From CAYVHU01 sp964451415 (GTDB taxonomy: Bacteria > Pseudomonadota > Alphaproteobacteria > Rhodospirillales > Magnetovibrionaceae): a stretch of DNA of 64,000 nucleotides. Position numbers and translations under genes: made by a program. Below the pieces are notes generated by a model. That model saw only the letters and a list, made by a program, of their open reading frames with translations. It did not search any database and was not told where the DNA came from. The stretch lies in NCBI GenBank assembly GCA_964451415.1, contig CAYVHU010000003.1, forward strand, positions 156,708 through 220,707. Direction: 5' to 3'. Below are positions 34,419 through 43,472 of the stretch, one piece after another (positions within the stretch are counted from its first letter, which is position 1; each line of letters starts with the position of its first letter).

Positions 34419-35435
34419 CACCTTTTCATTTGCAAAGTGCGCCGAGAAGGTTGCCCGCACCGCAGCTTCGCTCAAGTTCCGGGTGATGAAAACCAACTTT
34501 GAAATGTGCTCAAGGCCGTCCCAACCCGCAAGGGCGGTGGGGGGGTGGAAGACGTGTTGGACACCGTGTATGGCAATGGGGCGGTCCACGTCCTTGACGT
34601 TCAGGATGCCTTTGATGCGCAACACATTTGCGCCCTGGGTGGCGAGCAAAGTTTCCAGCCACGCGTTGAAGATCATGAAATCCAGCGGCCCTTCGGCTTC
34701 TAGAACAAAGGTGCGAATGGCGTCGTCGTGAGCGTGCGTGCGATTGTGGGCGAGTGCATCCAAGCCGAGCCAACGTTGAACATGGGGTGTGAAACGTTCG
34801 TCGAAGAGCCCGGCATTGATCAGCTCACGCGCCGCGACCTGCCCCATGACGGCGCGGATTTGAGCGGCGGCGGGGTTGAGGACACGCAGCCGCTGTGTCA
34901 GGGCCTCGATGTGCGAACTCTCCGCCAGATCGGTCTTGGTAATGATGAAGCGGTCCGCAATGGCGGCCTGTTTCAAGGACTCGTCATGTTCATCCAGCGT
35001 GCCCATGCCCAGAACGCCATCCACGCATGTGATCAGGCCGTCCAGACGGTATTGTCCCGCGATGATGGGATCGCCCATGAGCGTGTGCACGATGGGGGCG
35101 GGGTCCGCAAGACCCGTGGTTTCGATGATCAGGCGTTCAAAGGGCGCGACGCGTCCGTCGGCGCGTTTGGCGATGAGCGCACGCATGGCTTCCACCAGGT
35201 CGCCGCGTACCGAACAGCAAATGCACCCGGAATTCAAAAGCACCGTGGTTTCGTCGATTTTTTCCACCAGCAGATGGTCGATGGCGACGGTGCCGAATTC
35301 ATTGATGAGAACGGCGGCGTCGCTCAGATCCGGATCGTGCAAAAGGTGATTGAGAACCGTCGTTTTGCCACTGCCCAGAAACCCCGTCAGTACCGTGACG
35401 GCAATGGCGGCGCAGGGGGGGGCGTTCTTAGCCAT
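34407..35435 (-). CDS. COG0523/CobW-family GTPase, likely zinc metallochaperone
   Basis: A 342-residue G3E GTPase beginning at the ATG at 35435, overlapping hisI by 8 nt. Walker A GFLGSGKTT (18-26), metal motif CICC (71-74, context NSGCICCSVRGDL), guanine motif ITKTDLAE, a His-containing segment HNRTHAHDD, and a CobW_C domain ending near IHGVQHVFHPPTALAGW. COG0523 members have zinc, cobalt and nickel roles. The znuA-hisI operon and divergent znuCB strongly favour a zinc-responsive member that delivers metal under zinc limitation. Confidence 0.88.
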   Translation of the reverse strand: MAKNAPPCAAIAVTVLTGFLGSGKTTVLNHLLHDPDLSDAAVLINEFGTVAIDHLLVEKIDETTVLLNSGCICCSVRGDLVEAMRALIAKRADGRVAPFERLIIETTGLADPAPIVHTLMGDPIIAGQYRLDGLITCVDGVLGMGTLDEHDESLKQAAIADRFIITKTDLAESSHIEALTQRLRVLNPAAAQIRAVMGQVAARELINAGLFDERFTPHVQRWLGLDALAHNRTHAHDDAIRTFVLEAEGPLDFMIFNAWLETLLATQGANVLRIKGILNVKDVDRPIAIHGVQHVFHPPTALAGWDGLEHISKLVFITRNLSEAAVRATFSAHFANEKVSLT

Positions 35436-35844
35436 ACAGCTTGTCCGGGTCGATTTGGACCTCGGCAATGATTTGCGCAGTTCCGTTACGCACGGCGTTG
35501 AAGAAACAGTTGCGCCGCCCGGTGTGACACGCCACGCCCTTTTGATCGACCATCATCAAAACCGTATCGGCGTCGCAATCCCAGCGGAAATCCATCAAAG
35601 TCTGAACCTGTCCGGAGCTTTCCCCTTTGCGCCACAGTTTTGCACGTGAACGCGAATAATAGCAGGCACGTGCGGAACTCAGGGTTTCGATGACGGCGGT
35701 GGCGTTCATCCACGCCATCATCAGGATTTCGCCGCTGTCGTGTTGCTGGGCGATGGCGGGGACGAGGCCGTCGGCGTTGTATTTCAGGCGCTGTGCGATG
35801 GCAGTCGCCTCATCCGACGATAGGGGGACGAAGGGGTGTGTCAT
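35428..35844 (-). CDS. hisI: Phosphoribosyl-AMP cyclohydrolase HisI
   Basis: Third step of histidine biosynthesis, hydrolysing PR-AMP. At 138 residues it is a stand-alone HisI without HisE. The zinc cysteines (Cys90, Cys106 in VACHTGRRNC, Cys113) and the acidic metal residues around DCDAD are intact, as is the LWRKGESSG block. It starts 3 nt after the znuA stop and overlaps the COG0523 gene, so this zinc enzyme lies inside a zinc-uptake operon. Whether it is the only hisI in the genome cannot be told here. Confidence 0.95.
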   Translation of the reverse strand: MTHPFVPLSSDEATAIAQRLKYNADGLVPAIAQQHDSGEILMMAWMNATAVIETLSSARACYYSRSRAKLWRKGESSGQVQTLMDFRWDCDADTVLMMVDQKGVACHTGRRNCFFNAVRNGTAQIIAEVQIDPDKLYG

Positions 35845-35847
35845 GGT

Positions 35848-36786
35848 TTATCTTTTCATATCAAACTGTGTTTTTTCAAGGCACGCGCGCATTTTTAAGA
35901 CGATCTGCCGGATAATGCGCATGGATAGCTCGGGGGACATTTTCAAATTACTGCCCATGAGGTCCAACGCGCCCAGACGCAAGCCCGTTTCAGCACTGAG
36001 CTGGCGGGCCAGCGCCGGCGTAAATTGGGGCTCGTGAAACAGGCATACGATGTTTTCGCGCGCGATACGCTTGTGCAGCGTTGCGATGTGCCGGGCCCCG
36101 GGTTCACGTCCGGGCAACGTTTGCAGCGCGCCCACGTCCTTGAGGCCGAAATCGTGCGACAGATAGCTGAAGCCGTCGTGCTGGACGAGATAGGGGACGG
36201 TTTTGACGGGGGCGAGTGTTTTCGCGCTTTCTTCGATCAGGCTTTGGAAGCGTTTTTTCGCCACGGCGGCATTGTGCGCGTAAAGCTTCGCGTTGGCGGG
36301 GAAAAGACGTGTGAGGGCACGGCGGATGGCCTCGATCAGCACCATGTCGTTTTTCGGCGACAGCCAAATATGCGGATCAATCGTCCCTTTGTCCCGACCC
36401 CTTCCATAATGGCGCAGATCAAGTCCCGGGGTGTCGATCAAGGTGACCACGCGGGCGTTCGTGCTCAAGGTCTTCAAAGGGCTCTGCAACGTGGTTTCCA
36501 GTTGCGGCCCGATCCAGAACACGATGTCGGCGTTTGCCAGCATGGCCGCCTGGGACGGCTTCAAGGTGAAGGTGTGCGGCGAAACACCGACGGGCAGAAC
36601 GGCGTGCGGCAGAGCGCTTTGTCCGGTGACGGCGTAAACCAAAGCCTGTACGGGGCGAAACGAGGCAACGATTTCGGGCCGCTTTGGAGGCTGTTGCGAG
36701 GCGGCGGAGGACACCGCAGGCACAAGAAAAAAGCCGATCATCGCAATGCATTGTGTGAGTTTTCGTATCGAGAGCGGCGCGTTCAT
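35848..36786 (-). CDS. znuA: Zinc ABC transporter substrate-binding protein ZnuA
   Basis: Periplasmic zinc binder of 312 residues; signal peptide about 1-28 (ending VSSAAS). Ligand-type histidines lie in VGVSPHTFTL, TIDPHIWLSP and the region VQHDGFSYLSHDFG, with a typical C-terminal acidic/His site near CLFHEPQFTP. The His-rich flexible loop of many ZnuA proteins is absent; the segment there is DLRHYGRGRDKG. I use the ATG at 36786, since longer upstream frames run into znuC. First gene of znuA-hisI-COG0523. Confidence 0.92.
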   Translation of the reverse strand: MNAPLSIRKLTQCIAMIGFFLVPAVSSAASQQPPKRPEIVASFRPVQALVYAVTGQSALPHAVLPVGVSPHTFTLKPSQAAMLANADIVFWIGPQLETTLQSPLKTLSTNARVVTLIDTPGLDLRHYGRGRDKGTIDPHIWLSPKNDMVLIEAIRRALTRLFPANAKLYAHNAAVAKKRFQSLIEESAKTLAPVKTVPYLVQHDGFSYLSHDFGLKDVGALQTLPGREPGARHIATLHKRIARENIVCLFHEPQFTPALARQLSAETGLRLGALDLMGSNLKMSPELSMRIIRQIVLKMRACLEKTQFDMKR

Positions 36787-36825
36787 GGTATCCAACCGAT
36801 CAATAATTAGGAGCGGGGAGCCTAC

Positions 36826-37620
36826 ATGGCCAGCAGTCCTCAGCACAAGCCCGATGCACCCGCACGTCCGGAGCCCTTGATCGCGGCGCAAGACATCGAA
36901 GTCCGTTTCGGTGCACGTACCGTGCTGCGCGGTGCCAGCGTCACCGTGCGTCCCGGTGAAATCGTGACCTTGATCGGCCCCAACGGTGCGGGCAAGACAT
37001 CGCTGGTTCGTGCGATGCTGGGGTTGATCAGGCCCAGCCGGGGGCAGGTCACGCGCCGGGCCGGACTTTGTATCGGCTATATGCCGCAGCGTCTTTCCAT
37101 TGATGCATCGCTGCCTTTGAGCGTCAGGCGCTTCCTGGGGCTGGGGGGGCGCTATGACGGAAAGACCCTTGAAACCGCGCTGGAAGAAGTCGGCGCGGGC
37201 CATGTCGCGGGGGCCCCCCTGCAATCCATTTCCGGGGGGGAACTGCAACGCGTCATGCTGGCGCGGGCTTTGTTGCGGGCGCCGGATTTATTGGTGTTGG
37301 ATGAACCCGTTCAGGGCGTAGACATTACCGGTCAGTCCGAACTGTACCGTTTGATTCAAGACATTCGCCAACAGCGCGGGGTCGGCGTGCTGATGGTGTC
37401 CCATGATTTACATGTGGTGATGGCGCAGACCGACCATGTGGTGTGTTTGAACCATCATGTGTGTTGCGCCGGTCATCCGCGAGAGGTCAGCCGTCACCCG
37501 GAATTCGTCGCCCTGTTCGGCGACGAGGTCGCGGCCACCTTGGCCGTCTACACCCATGCCCACGACCACCATCACGATCTGCACGGCCATATTGTCGAGG
37601 AGACCCCCGACCATGAATGA
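36826..37620 (+). CDS. znuC: Zinc ABC transporter ATP-binding protein ZnuC, with His-rich C-terminus
   Basis: A 264-residue ATPase. Walker [11 protein letters not shown], signature [16 protein letters not shown], Walker [13 protein letters not shown] and H-loop SHDLH are intact. The C-terminus has a His/Asp-rich segment ([13 protein letters not shown]) that could bind zinc. The GGGGAG Shine-Dalgarno lies just upstream of the ATG. It starts only 39 nt from the znuA start on the other strand and overlaps znuB by 8 nt. Confidence 0.95.
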   Translation: MASSPQHKPDAPARPEPLIAAQDIEVRFGARTVLRGASVTVRPGEIVTLIGPNGAGKTSLVRAMLGLIRPSRGQVTRRAGLCIGYMPQRLSIDASLPLSVRRFLGLGGRYDGKTLETALEEVGAGHVAGAPLQSISGGELQRVMLARALLRAPDLLVLDEPVQGVDITGQSELYRLIQDIRQQRGVGVLMVSHDLHVVMAQTDHVVCLNHHVCCAGHPREVSRHPEFVALFGDEVAATLAVYTHAHDHHHDLHGHIVEETPDHE

Positions 37621-38413
37621 TTTTATGGTGCGTGCCGTGCTGGCGGGTCTGGCGGTGGCGGCGGTGGCGGGACCGCTGGGGGCGTTTGTGGTGTGGCGGC
37701 GCATGGCGTATTTCGGCGGCGCCTTGAGCCATACCGCGCTTCTGGGCGTTGCGCTGGGTTTTTTGTTTGGCGTTCAGCCCATGTTCGGCGTGGGGTTCGT
37801 GGTTGTCGCGACGGCGTTGATATTGGGGTTTATGCAAGGAACCATCGGGCGTTCCCGCGGACTGTCGCTGGATACGTTGCTGGGAATTCTCGCCCATGGC
37901 GCGTTGGCGGTGGGCTTGATCGTCATCGGCACACTGCAAGGCGTGCGCGTAGATCTCATGGTTTATCTGTTCGGCGATCTTCTTGCCGTCGGCAAACAAG
38001 ACGTGGCGGGGCTGTGGGTGGGGGCGGTGTTGGTTCTGGCGGTGTTGATCATGCTATGGCGGCCCTTGCTCAGCGCCACGGTGCACGCCGATCTGGCCGA
38101 GGTGGAAGGCGTCAATGTGCGGCGTACGGAAATCGTGTTTATGGTGATGCTGGCGGTTCTGGTCGCACTGGCGATGAAAGTGGTGGGGATTTTGCTGGTC
38201 ACCGCCATGTTGATCATACCCGCCGCTGCCGCGCGCACTTTTGCGCGCACCCCCGAAGCCATGGCCCTGGGAGCGGCGCTGGTGGGTGCGCTGTCGGTGG
38301 GGGTGGGCCTGTGGGCATCGTGGACCTTCGATGCCCCCGCCGGCCCCGCCATTGTCGCGGCGGCCAGCGCCTTGTTTGCCGTCAGCCTGGCGTTCAAACC
38401 GTCGATGGCCTAG
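37613..38413 (+). CDS. znuB: Zinc ABC transporter permease ZnuB
   Basis: A 266-residue ABC-3 family permease with about eight membrane segments. The ATG at 37613 overlaps the znuC stop. Family landmarks: [32 protein letters not shown], and near the end [16 protein letters not shown]. It completes the ZnuABC importer with znuC and the divergent znuA. It converges with metC, leaving 28 nt between stops. Confidence 0.95.
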   Translation: MNDFMVRAVLAGLAVAAVAGPLGAFVVWRRMAYFGGALSHTALLGVALGFLFGVQPMFGVGFVVVATALILGFMQGTIGRSRGLSLDTLLGILAHGALAVGLIVIGTLQGVRVDLMVYLFGDLLAVGKQDVAGLWVGAVLVLAVLIMLWRPLLSATVHADLAEVEGVNVRRTEIVFMVMLAVLVALAMKVVGILLVTAMLIIPAAAARTFARTPEAMALGAALVGALSVGVGLWASWTFDAPAGPAIVAAASALFAVSLAFKPSMA

Positions 38414-38441
38414 AAGCGTATCATTTGAATGAGCCTGGACC

Positions 38442-39626
38442 CTAAGCAAGGCGTTTAAGTCCGGCGTCCAAGTCTTCGATTAAGTCCTCAGCATCTTCCA
38501 GCCCGGCATGAATGCGCAGGGCCTGGCCCTTGTGCGGCCAGGCATATGCGGTGCGCAATGCCGCCGGATCGGTAGGGATCATGAGGCTTTCGAACCCGCC
38601 CCAACTGAAGCCCATGGCGAACAGTTCCATGCCATCGAGCATCCGCGCGATGGCGTCTTGGTCGTATCCTTCCTTCAGCACGACGCCGAACAAACCGCTG
38701 GAGCCGGTGAAATCGCGTTTCCAAATATCATGACCCGGGCATGAAGCCAGGGCCGGATGTAGCACGGTTTCGACTTCCGCGCGTTCGGCCAGCCATGCGG
38801 CCAGCCTAAGGCCCGTGGCTTCGTGGCGTTTCAGGCGCACGGCCAAGGTGCGCAAGCCGCGCAGAGCCAGATAGCAATCGTCCGGTGCGGCGCTGTAGCC
38901 ATGCCCTGCGGCGGTGAATTTTGTTCGTTCCCACAAAGCCCGGTCATTCATGGTGATGGTGCCAAGCATGGCATCGGAATGGCCGACGATGTATTTCGTC
39001 GCCGCCTGGATGGAGATATCGACGCCGTGGGCGAAGGGTTTGAAGAGGTAGCCGGCGGACCAGGTGTTGTCCATGGTGAGCAACGCACCTGCCGCATGGG
39101 CCGCCTCGGCGATGGCGGGAATGTCTTGAACCTCGAAGGTGAGGGAACTGGGCGCTTCGGTGAACACCATTTTGGTGTTGGGGCGGATATGGTCCTTGAT
39201 CCCTGCGCCCGCCTGAGGATCGTAATACGATGCCTCGACCCCAAATTTTTGCAAAAATCCCGTGGCGAATTTGATGGTGGGATAATACGAGCCGTCAGAG
39301 ATCAAAACGTGGTCGCCAGCGTGCAGATTTGCCATCAAGCTCACGGCGATGGCCGCCATGCCCGACGGTAGGGCGATGGCGTGTTTCGCCCCCTCCAAAT
39401 CCGCCACCGCCTCTTCCAGCGCAAAGGTGGTTGGCGTGCCGTAGCGTCCGTAGAAAACCCGATCTAGTTTATGGTTGTCAGCGTCCTTGAGTGCTTTCAG
39501 TGTTGGAAACGTTACGGTCGAAGCATGATATACGGGCGGATTGACAATGCCGAAATTATTTTCCGGATCGCGCCCCGCCGTGGTCAAACGGGTGTCGGGA
39601 TGTTGCGTAAAAACCTGTTTTTTCAT
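38442..39626 (-). CDS. metC: Cystathionine beta-lyase (MetC)
   Basis: PLP enzyme of the Cys/Met metabolism family splitting cystathionine to homocysteine, pyruvate and ammonia. The start at 39626 (MKKQVFTQHPDTRL) gives 394 residues. The PLP-binding lysine is in the block TKYIVGHSD, with YGRYGTPTTFALEEAV and LPSGMAAIAVSLMA earlier. The SWGGFESL motif near the end is typical of beta-lyases rather than gamma-synthases. It stands alone, with a long upstream gap before aapJ. Confidence 0.9.
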   Translation of the reverse strand: MKKQVFTQHPDTRLTTAGRDPENNFGIVNPPVYHASTVTFPTLKALKDADNHKLDRVFYGRYGTPTTFALEEAVADLEGAKHAIALPSGMAAIAVSLMANLHAGDHVLISDGSYYPTIKFATGFLQKFGVEASYYDPQAGAGIKDHIRPNTKMVFTEAPSSLTFEVQDIPAIAEAAHAAGALLTMDNTWSAGYLFKPFAHGVDISIQAATKYIVGHSDAMLGTITMNDRALWERTKFTAAGHGYSAAPDDCYLALRGLRTLAVRLKRHEATGLRLAAWLAERAEVETVLHPALASCPGHDIWKRDFTGSSGLFGVVLKEGYDQDAIARMLDGMELFAMGFSWGGFESLMIPTDPAALRTAYAWPHKGQALRIHAGLEDAEDLIEDLDAGLKRLA

Positions 39627-40009
39627 GGCGTCCAGCTTTATCCGTGAAGGCTCAAGGGATTGATTCGTGTAGACTATATCGACAAAAATTGGAAGATTGC
39701 GTTTTATCGCAAAACGTCCCGTCAAAGGACCGTTATAAGATCGACAAAGGTGCATCAAAAGCAACATGATCTATTATTAAGTACATAAAATATGATCCAT
39801 TGGATTGAGGATTGATTGTCTTGAAACAATCGTGTTACGCCTTTGAAGCATATGGTGCGAGAATGGCTCCCTCGCTCATGGGCAAGGTTCTGAATCGGGG
39901 GGGCTGAAAAATGAGTTTTGTGCTGTCGTTCATGGGGGGGTGCTCTATCACCTTCAAGTGAACGCTAAAAATGAACGCTAAAACTGTAGAGACTTTGGGA
40001 GGAACGACC
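39627..40009. promoter_or_regulatory. Divergent promoter region between metC and aapJ
   Basis: 383 bp without a supported gene. Visible structure: inverted repeat CGTTTT-5 nt-AAAACG at 39700-39716 on the metC side, GATTGT-6 nt-ACAATC at 39814-39831 nearer aapJ, and a 13-bp tandem duplication TGAACGCTAAAA just before the aapJ ribosome site (around 39959-39984). These are candidate operators, and none matches a motif I can name. Confidence 0.45.
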
Positions 40010-41026
40010 TTGAAAAAATCCATTGCAGTCCTCGGTGTCGTGGCAACAGCCATGTTCGCCTCGTCGGCTTTTGCCGGAACCCTTGAAGATGTCAAGGCCC
40101 GTGGGGCCTTGTCGTGCGGCGTGAGCACCGGTTTGCCGGGCTTTTCCGCACCTGACAGCAAGAACCACTGGACCGGCATCGACGTCGATGTGTGCCGTGC
40201 CGTAGCCGCCGCCGTTCTGGGCGACGCGACAAAGGTGCGTTTCGTGCCGCTGACCGCCAAGGAACGCTTCACCGCGTTGCAATCGGGCGAAATCGACATG
40301 CTGTCACGCAACACCACGTGGACCCAAACCCGCGATACGTCGCTGGGCATGAACTTCGCTGGCGTGAATTTTTACGACGGTCAGGCCTTCTTGGTGAAGA
40401 AGTCCTTGGGCTTGACATCAGCCAAGCAACTGGATGGCGCCTCGGTCTGCATCCAGGCGGGCACTACGACGGAATTGAATTTGGCGGACTACTTCCGTCA
40501 GCACAACATGAAATACGCCCCTGTTGTTTTCGACAGCTCCGACCAAACGCGTGAAGGTTTTGCTTCGGGACGTTGCGACGTTCTCACCTCCGACAGCTCG
40601 CAGCTTTATGCGATCCGTTCCAAATTGGACAATCCGTCCAGCGCCGTGGTGCTGCCGGAAATCATCTCCAAAGAGCCTTTGGGCCCGGTGGTTCGCCAAG
40701 GTGACGACGTATGGTTCAACATCGTGAAGTGGACCTTGTTTGCGCAAAAAGACGCCGAAGAACTGGGCGTCACGTCTAAAAATATCGACAAGTTGAAGGC
40801 TTCCACCAAGAACCCGGCCATCATGCGTCTGATCGGGACCTCCGGTGCCGCTGGCGCGAAGATGGGCTTGAGCGCCGATTGGGCTTACAACGCCATCAAG
40901 CAGGTGGGCAACTATGGTGAGATGTTCGAACGCAACGTCGGCCCCAAGACCCCGCTGGCGATTTCGCGTGGTCTGAACGCGATGTGGAAAGACGGTGGCA
41001 TCCAATACGCACCGCCGATCCGCTAA
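40010..41026 (+). CDS. aapJ: General L-amino-acid transporter binding protein AapJ
   Basis: Periplasmic binding protein of the Aap polar amino-acid importer. The TTG at 40010, with GGGAGGA 7-8 nt upstream, gives 338 residues starting with a signal peptide (KKSIAVLGVVATAMFASSAFA). An in-frame ATG at 39971 would add 13 unhelpful residues. The AapJ-type segments SCGVSTGLPGFSAPDSK, GIDVDVCRAVAAAVLGD and SGEIDMLSRNTTWTQTRD are clear. A hairpin after the gene separates it from aapQ. Confidence 0.95.
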   Translation: MKKSIAVLGVVATAMFASSAFAGTLEDVKARGALSCGVSTGLPGFSAPDSKNHWTGIDVDVCRAVAAAVLGDATKVRFVPLTAKERFTALQSGEIDMLSRNTTWTQTRDTSLGMNFAGVNFYDGQAFLVKKSLGLTSAKQLDGASVCIQAGTTTELNLADYFRQHNMKYAPVVFDSSDQTREGFASGRCDVLTSDSSQLYAIRSKLDNPSSAVVLPEIISKEPLGPVVRQGDDVWFNIVKWTLFAQKDAEELGVTSKNIDKLKASTKNPAIMRLIGTSGAAGAKMGLSADWAYNAIKQVGNYGEMFERNVGPKTPLAISRGLNAMWKDGGIQYAPPIR

Positions 41027-41038
41027 GACGATCGAAAG

Positions 41039-41080
41039 TTCCGGCCATGTCCTTGCGGGCATGGCCGGAATACTTTTTTT
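41039..41080 (+). terminator. Hairpin between aapJ and aapQ (partial terminator)
   Basis: 11-bp stem TTCCGGCCATG / CATGGCCGGAA with a 10-nt loop, then seven T. Placed within the operon, it probably lets the binding protein be made in excess over the membrane parts. Confidence 0.8.
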
Positions 41081-41132
41081 ATTCTGATTTATTTGTTTTT
41101 GTTTTTTTAAAGCACCCAGGGGGCACCGGCTG

Positions 41133-42329
41133 ATGGCGGAAATCAAATCCCAGCCACAAATCCGGCCACAACCCAAAACGGCGATCTGGAACGACCCCAC
41201 ATTTCGGTCCATTGTGTTTCAGGTCGTGGCGGGCGTGGTGATTGTCTGGTTTTTCTGGACGATTTTGGACAACACGCTGACCAACATGAAAAACCGGGGC
41301 ATTACGACCGGTTTCGCGTTTCTGCACGAATCGTCGGGTTTCGGCATTTTGATGTCGCTGATCAGTTACGATGAAACGTATTCATACGGTCGGACGTTTT
41401 TTGTCGGTCTATTGAACACGCTTTTGGTATCGGGGCTGGGTATTTTCTTTGCCACCCTGATCGGTTTCAGTGTCGGCATGGCGCGCCTTTCAAAGAACTG
41501 GCTGATTGCAAAAATCGCCACGGTTTATATCGAGATATTGCGCAATATTCCTGTTTTGCTGCAAATGATGTTTTGGTACTTTGCGGTTCTGCAAACCATG
41601 CCGGGGCCACGCCAGAGTATGTCAATCGGCACCAGTGTGTTCTTCAATTCACGAGGCCTGTACATCCCTGCACCGATTTTCGGTGATGGGTTCAGTGTCG
41701 TCACGCTGACCTTTCTGCTGGGCATTGTTGCCGCGGTGATGATCGCGAAATGGGCGCACAAGCGCCGCGATGAGACGGGCCAGCAATTTCATACCGTTTG
41801 GGCGTCGTTGGGTTTGATCGTGGGGCTGCCATTGGCGGCCTTTTTCGTTATGGGACAGCCGGTGAGCTTGGAATACCCGGCTCTTAAGGGCTTCAATTTC
41901 CGTGGCGGGGTGCGCGTCATTCCAGAATTGATGGCATTGACGTGGGCTTTGTCGCTGTACACCGCCACGTTCATCGCTGAAATTGTGCGCGCCGGTATCT
42001 TGGGGGTGTCCCATGGCCAGACCGAAGCGGCGCATGCCTTGGGGCTGCGCAATGGACAGACGCTCCGGTTCATCGTCGTTCCCCAGGCCATGCGCATCAT
42101 CATTCCGCCGCTCACCAGCCAGTATTTGAATTTGGTGAAGAACTCGTCGTTGGCGACCGCGATCGGCTATCCCGATCTGGTCAGCGTGTTCATGGGAACA
42201 ACCTTGAATCAAACCGGTCAGGCGGTGGAAATTGTCGCCATGACCATGGGTGTTTATTTGACCATAAGCTTGTCCATTTCAGCCTTCATGAACTGGTGGA
42301 ACAAGAGAATGGCTTTGGTGGAAAGATAA
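41133..42329 (+). CDS. aapQ: Aap amino-acid ABC permease AapQ
   Basis: A 398-residue His/Glu/Gln/Arg-class permease. An N-terminal membrane helix (about 27-47) precedes a large periplasmic insertion and the C-terminal permease core. The coupling loop is AAHALGLRNGQTLRFIVVPQAMRIIIPP, and the core begins GLLNTLLVSGLGIFFATLIGF. Long insertion before the core is the usual AapQ trait. It is 15 nt before aapM. Confidence 0.93.
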   Translation: MAEIKSQPQIRPQPKTAIWNDPTFRSIVFQVVAGVVIVWFFWTILDNTLTNMKNRGITTGFAFLHESSGFGILMSLISYDETYSYGRTFFVGLLNTLLVSGLGIFFATLIGFSVGMARLSKNWLIAKIATVYIEILRNIPVLLQMMFWYFAVLQTMPGPRQSMSIGTSVFFNSRGLYIPAPIFGDGFSVVTLTFLLGIVAAVMIAKWAHKRRDETGQQFHTVWASLGLIVGLPLAAFFVMGQPVSLEYPALKGFNFRGGVRVIPELMALTWALSLYTATFIAEIVRAGILGVSHGQTEAAHALGLRNGQTLRFIVVPQAMRIIIPPLTSQYLNLVKNSSLATAIGYPDLVSVFMGTTLNQTGQAVEIVAMTMGVYLTISLSISAFMNWWNKRMALVER

Positions 42330-42344
42330 GGGGGGAGATCAGCC

Positions 42345-43442
42345 ATGAAGACTTTCAAAGCGTTACCCGATCTGCCGCCTCCCACCAACAGTTCCGGTGT
42401 TGTGGGCTGGATGCGTGCGAACCTGTTTTCAACGCCGCTGAATGTCATGACGACGCTGGCAGCGGCGTATGTTCTCTACGTCACGGTCGTTCCGGCCCTG
42501 GATTGGGCTGTGTTTTCCGCCAATTGGGTGGGCAGCAGCCAACAAGACTGCACGAAGGGTGGAGCGTGTTGGGTGTTCATATCCTCACGTATGGATTTCT
42601 TTATCTACGGTTTCTATCCGCAAGCACAATACTGGCGCATTGACATCATGTTTGCCTTGTTTGCGGTGTCGTTTGTGCCTCAATTTTTTGATCGCTTTCC
42701 CTATAAAATGGCGTTGGGGGTGTTTGCGCTGACGGGGCTTCCGGTGTTCAGTTACATCTTGATCGCGGGCGGCTGGTTTGGACTGGAGAGCATCGAGACC
42801 TCAAAGTGGGGCGGTTTCGCGTTGACTTTGATGCTGGCCTACGTGGGCATTGTTGCCGCGCTGCCTTTCGGCACCATACTGGCCTTGGGGCGACGCTCCA
42901 AAATGCCGGTAATCCGCTCGTTTTGTATCGCGTTCATTGAATTGTGGCGCGGAGTGCCGCTGATTTCCGTGCTGTTCATGGCCTCGGTGATGCTGCCTCT
43001 GTTTCTGCCCGATGGCATGAATTTCGATAAACTTCTGCGCGCCTTGATCGGTATCATCATGTTTCAGTCGGCCTACATGGCCGAAGTGGTTCGTGGCGGC
43101 CTGCAAGCCATTGCGCGCGGGCAGTACGAAGCGGCCAAAGCGCTGGGCTTGAACTATGCGAAGATGACGGGCCTGATTATTCTGCCCCAGGCTTTGAAAT
43201 TGGTGATCCCAGGCATCGTGAACACGTTTATCGCTTTGTTCAAGGACACCACGTTGGTGTTGATCATCGGCCTGTTCGAGATTCTGGCGACGGTGCAAGC
43301 GGCGATTGCCGACCCGAAGTGGCAAAATGTGACGACGGAAGGCTATGTCTTCGTGGCCGCATGCTTCTGGGTCTTCTGCTTTTCCATGTCGCGGTACAGT
43401 CAAAAGCTGGAACGCAAGCTTTATACGGGCCATAAACGCTAA
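42345..43442 (+). CDS. aapM: Aap amino-acid ABC permease AapM
   Basis: A 365-residue permease partner of AapQ, with a strong GGGGGGAGATC Shine-Dalgarno. Several N-terminal helices precede the core; the coupling loop is AAKALGLNYAKMTGLIILPQALKLVIPG, near residue 260, and the end GYVFVAACFWVFCFSMSRYSQKLERKL is typical. Together with AapQ it forms the membrane channel for amino acids. Confidence 0.93.
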   Translation: MKTFKALPDLPPPTNSSGVVGWMRANLFSTPLNVMTTLAAAYVLYVTVVPALDWAVFSANWVGSSQQDCTKGGACWVFISSRMDFFIYGFYPQAQYWRIDIMFALFAVSFVPQFFDRFPYKMALGVFALTGLPVFSYILIAGGWFGLESIETSKWGGFALTLMLAYVGIVAALPFGTILALGRRSKMPVIRSFCIAFIELWRGVPLISVLFMASVMLPLFLPDGMNFDKLLRALIGIIMFQSAYMAEVVRGGLQAIARGQYEAAKALGLNYAKMTGLIILPQALKLVIPGIVNTFIALFKDTTLVLIIGLFEILATVQAAIADPKWQNVTTEGYVFVAACFWVFCFSMSRYSQKLERKLYTGHKR

Positions 43443-43472
43443 GTTTTGTTTTGAGTTAAGGAATTTAAACCC

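Noticed and set aside
39627..39770. SAM-type riboswitch before metC
   Set aside because: I looked for the SAM-II-type conserved segments common in alphaproteobacteria and could not find a convincing match.
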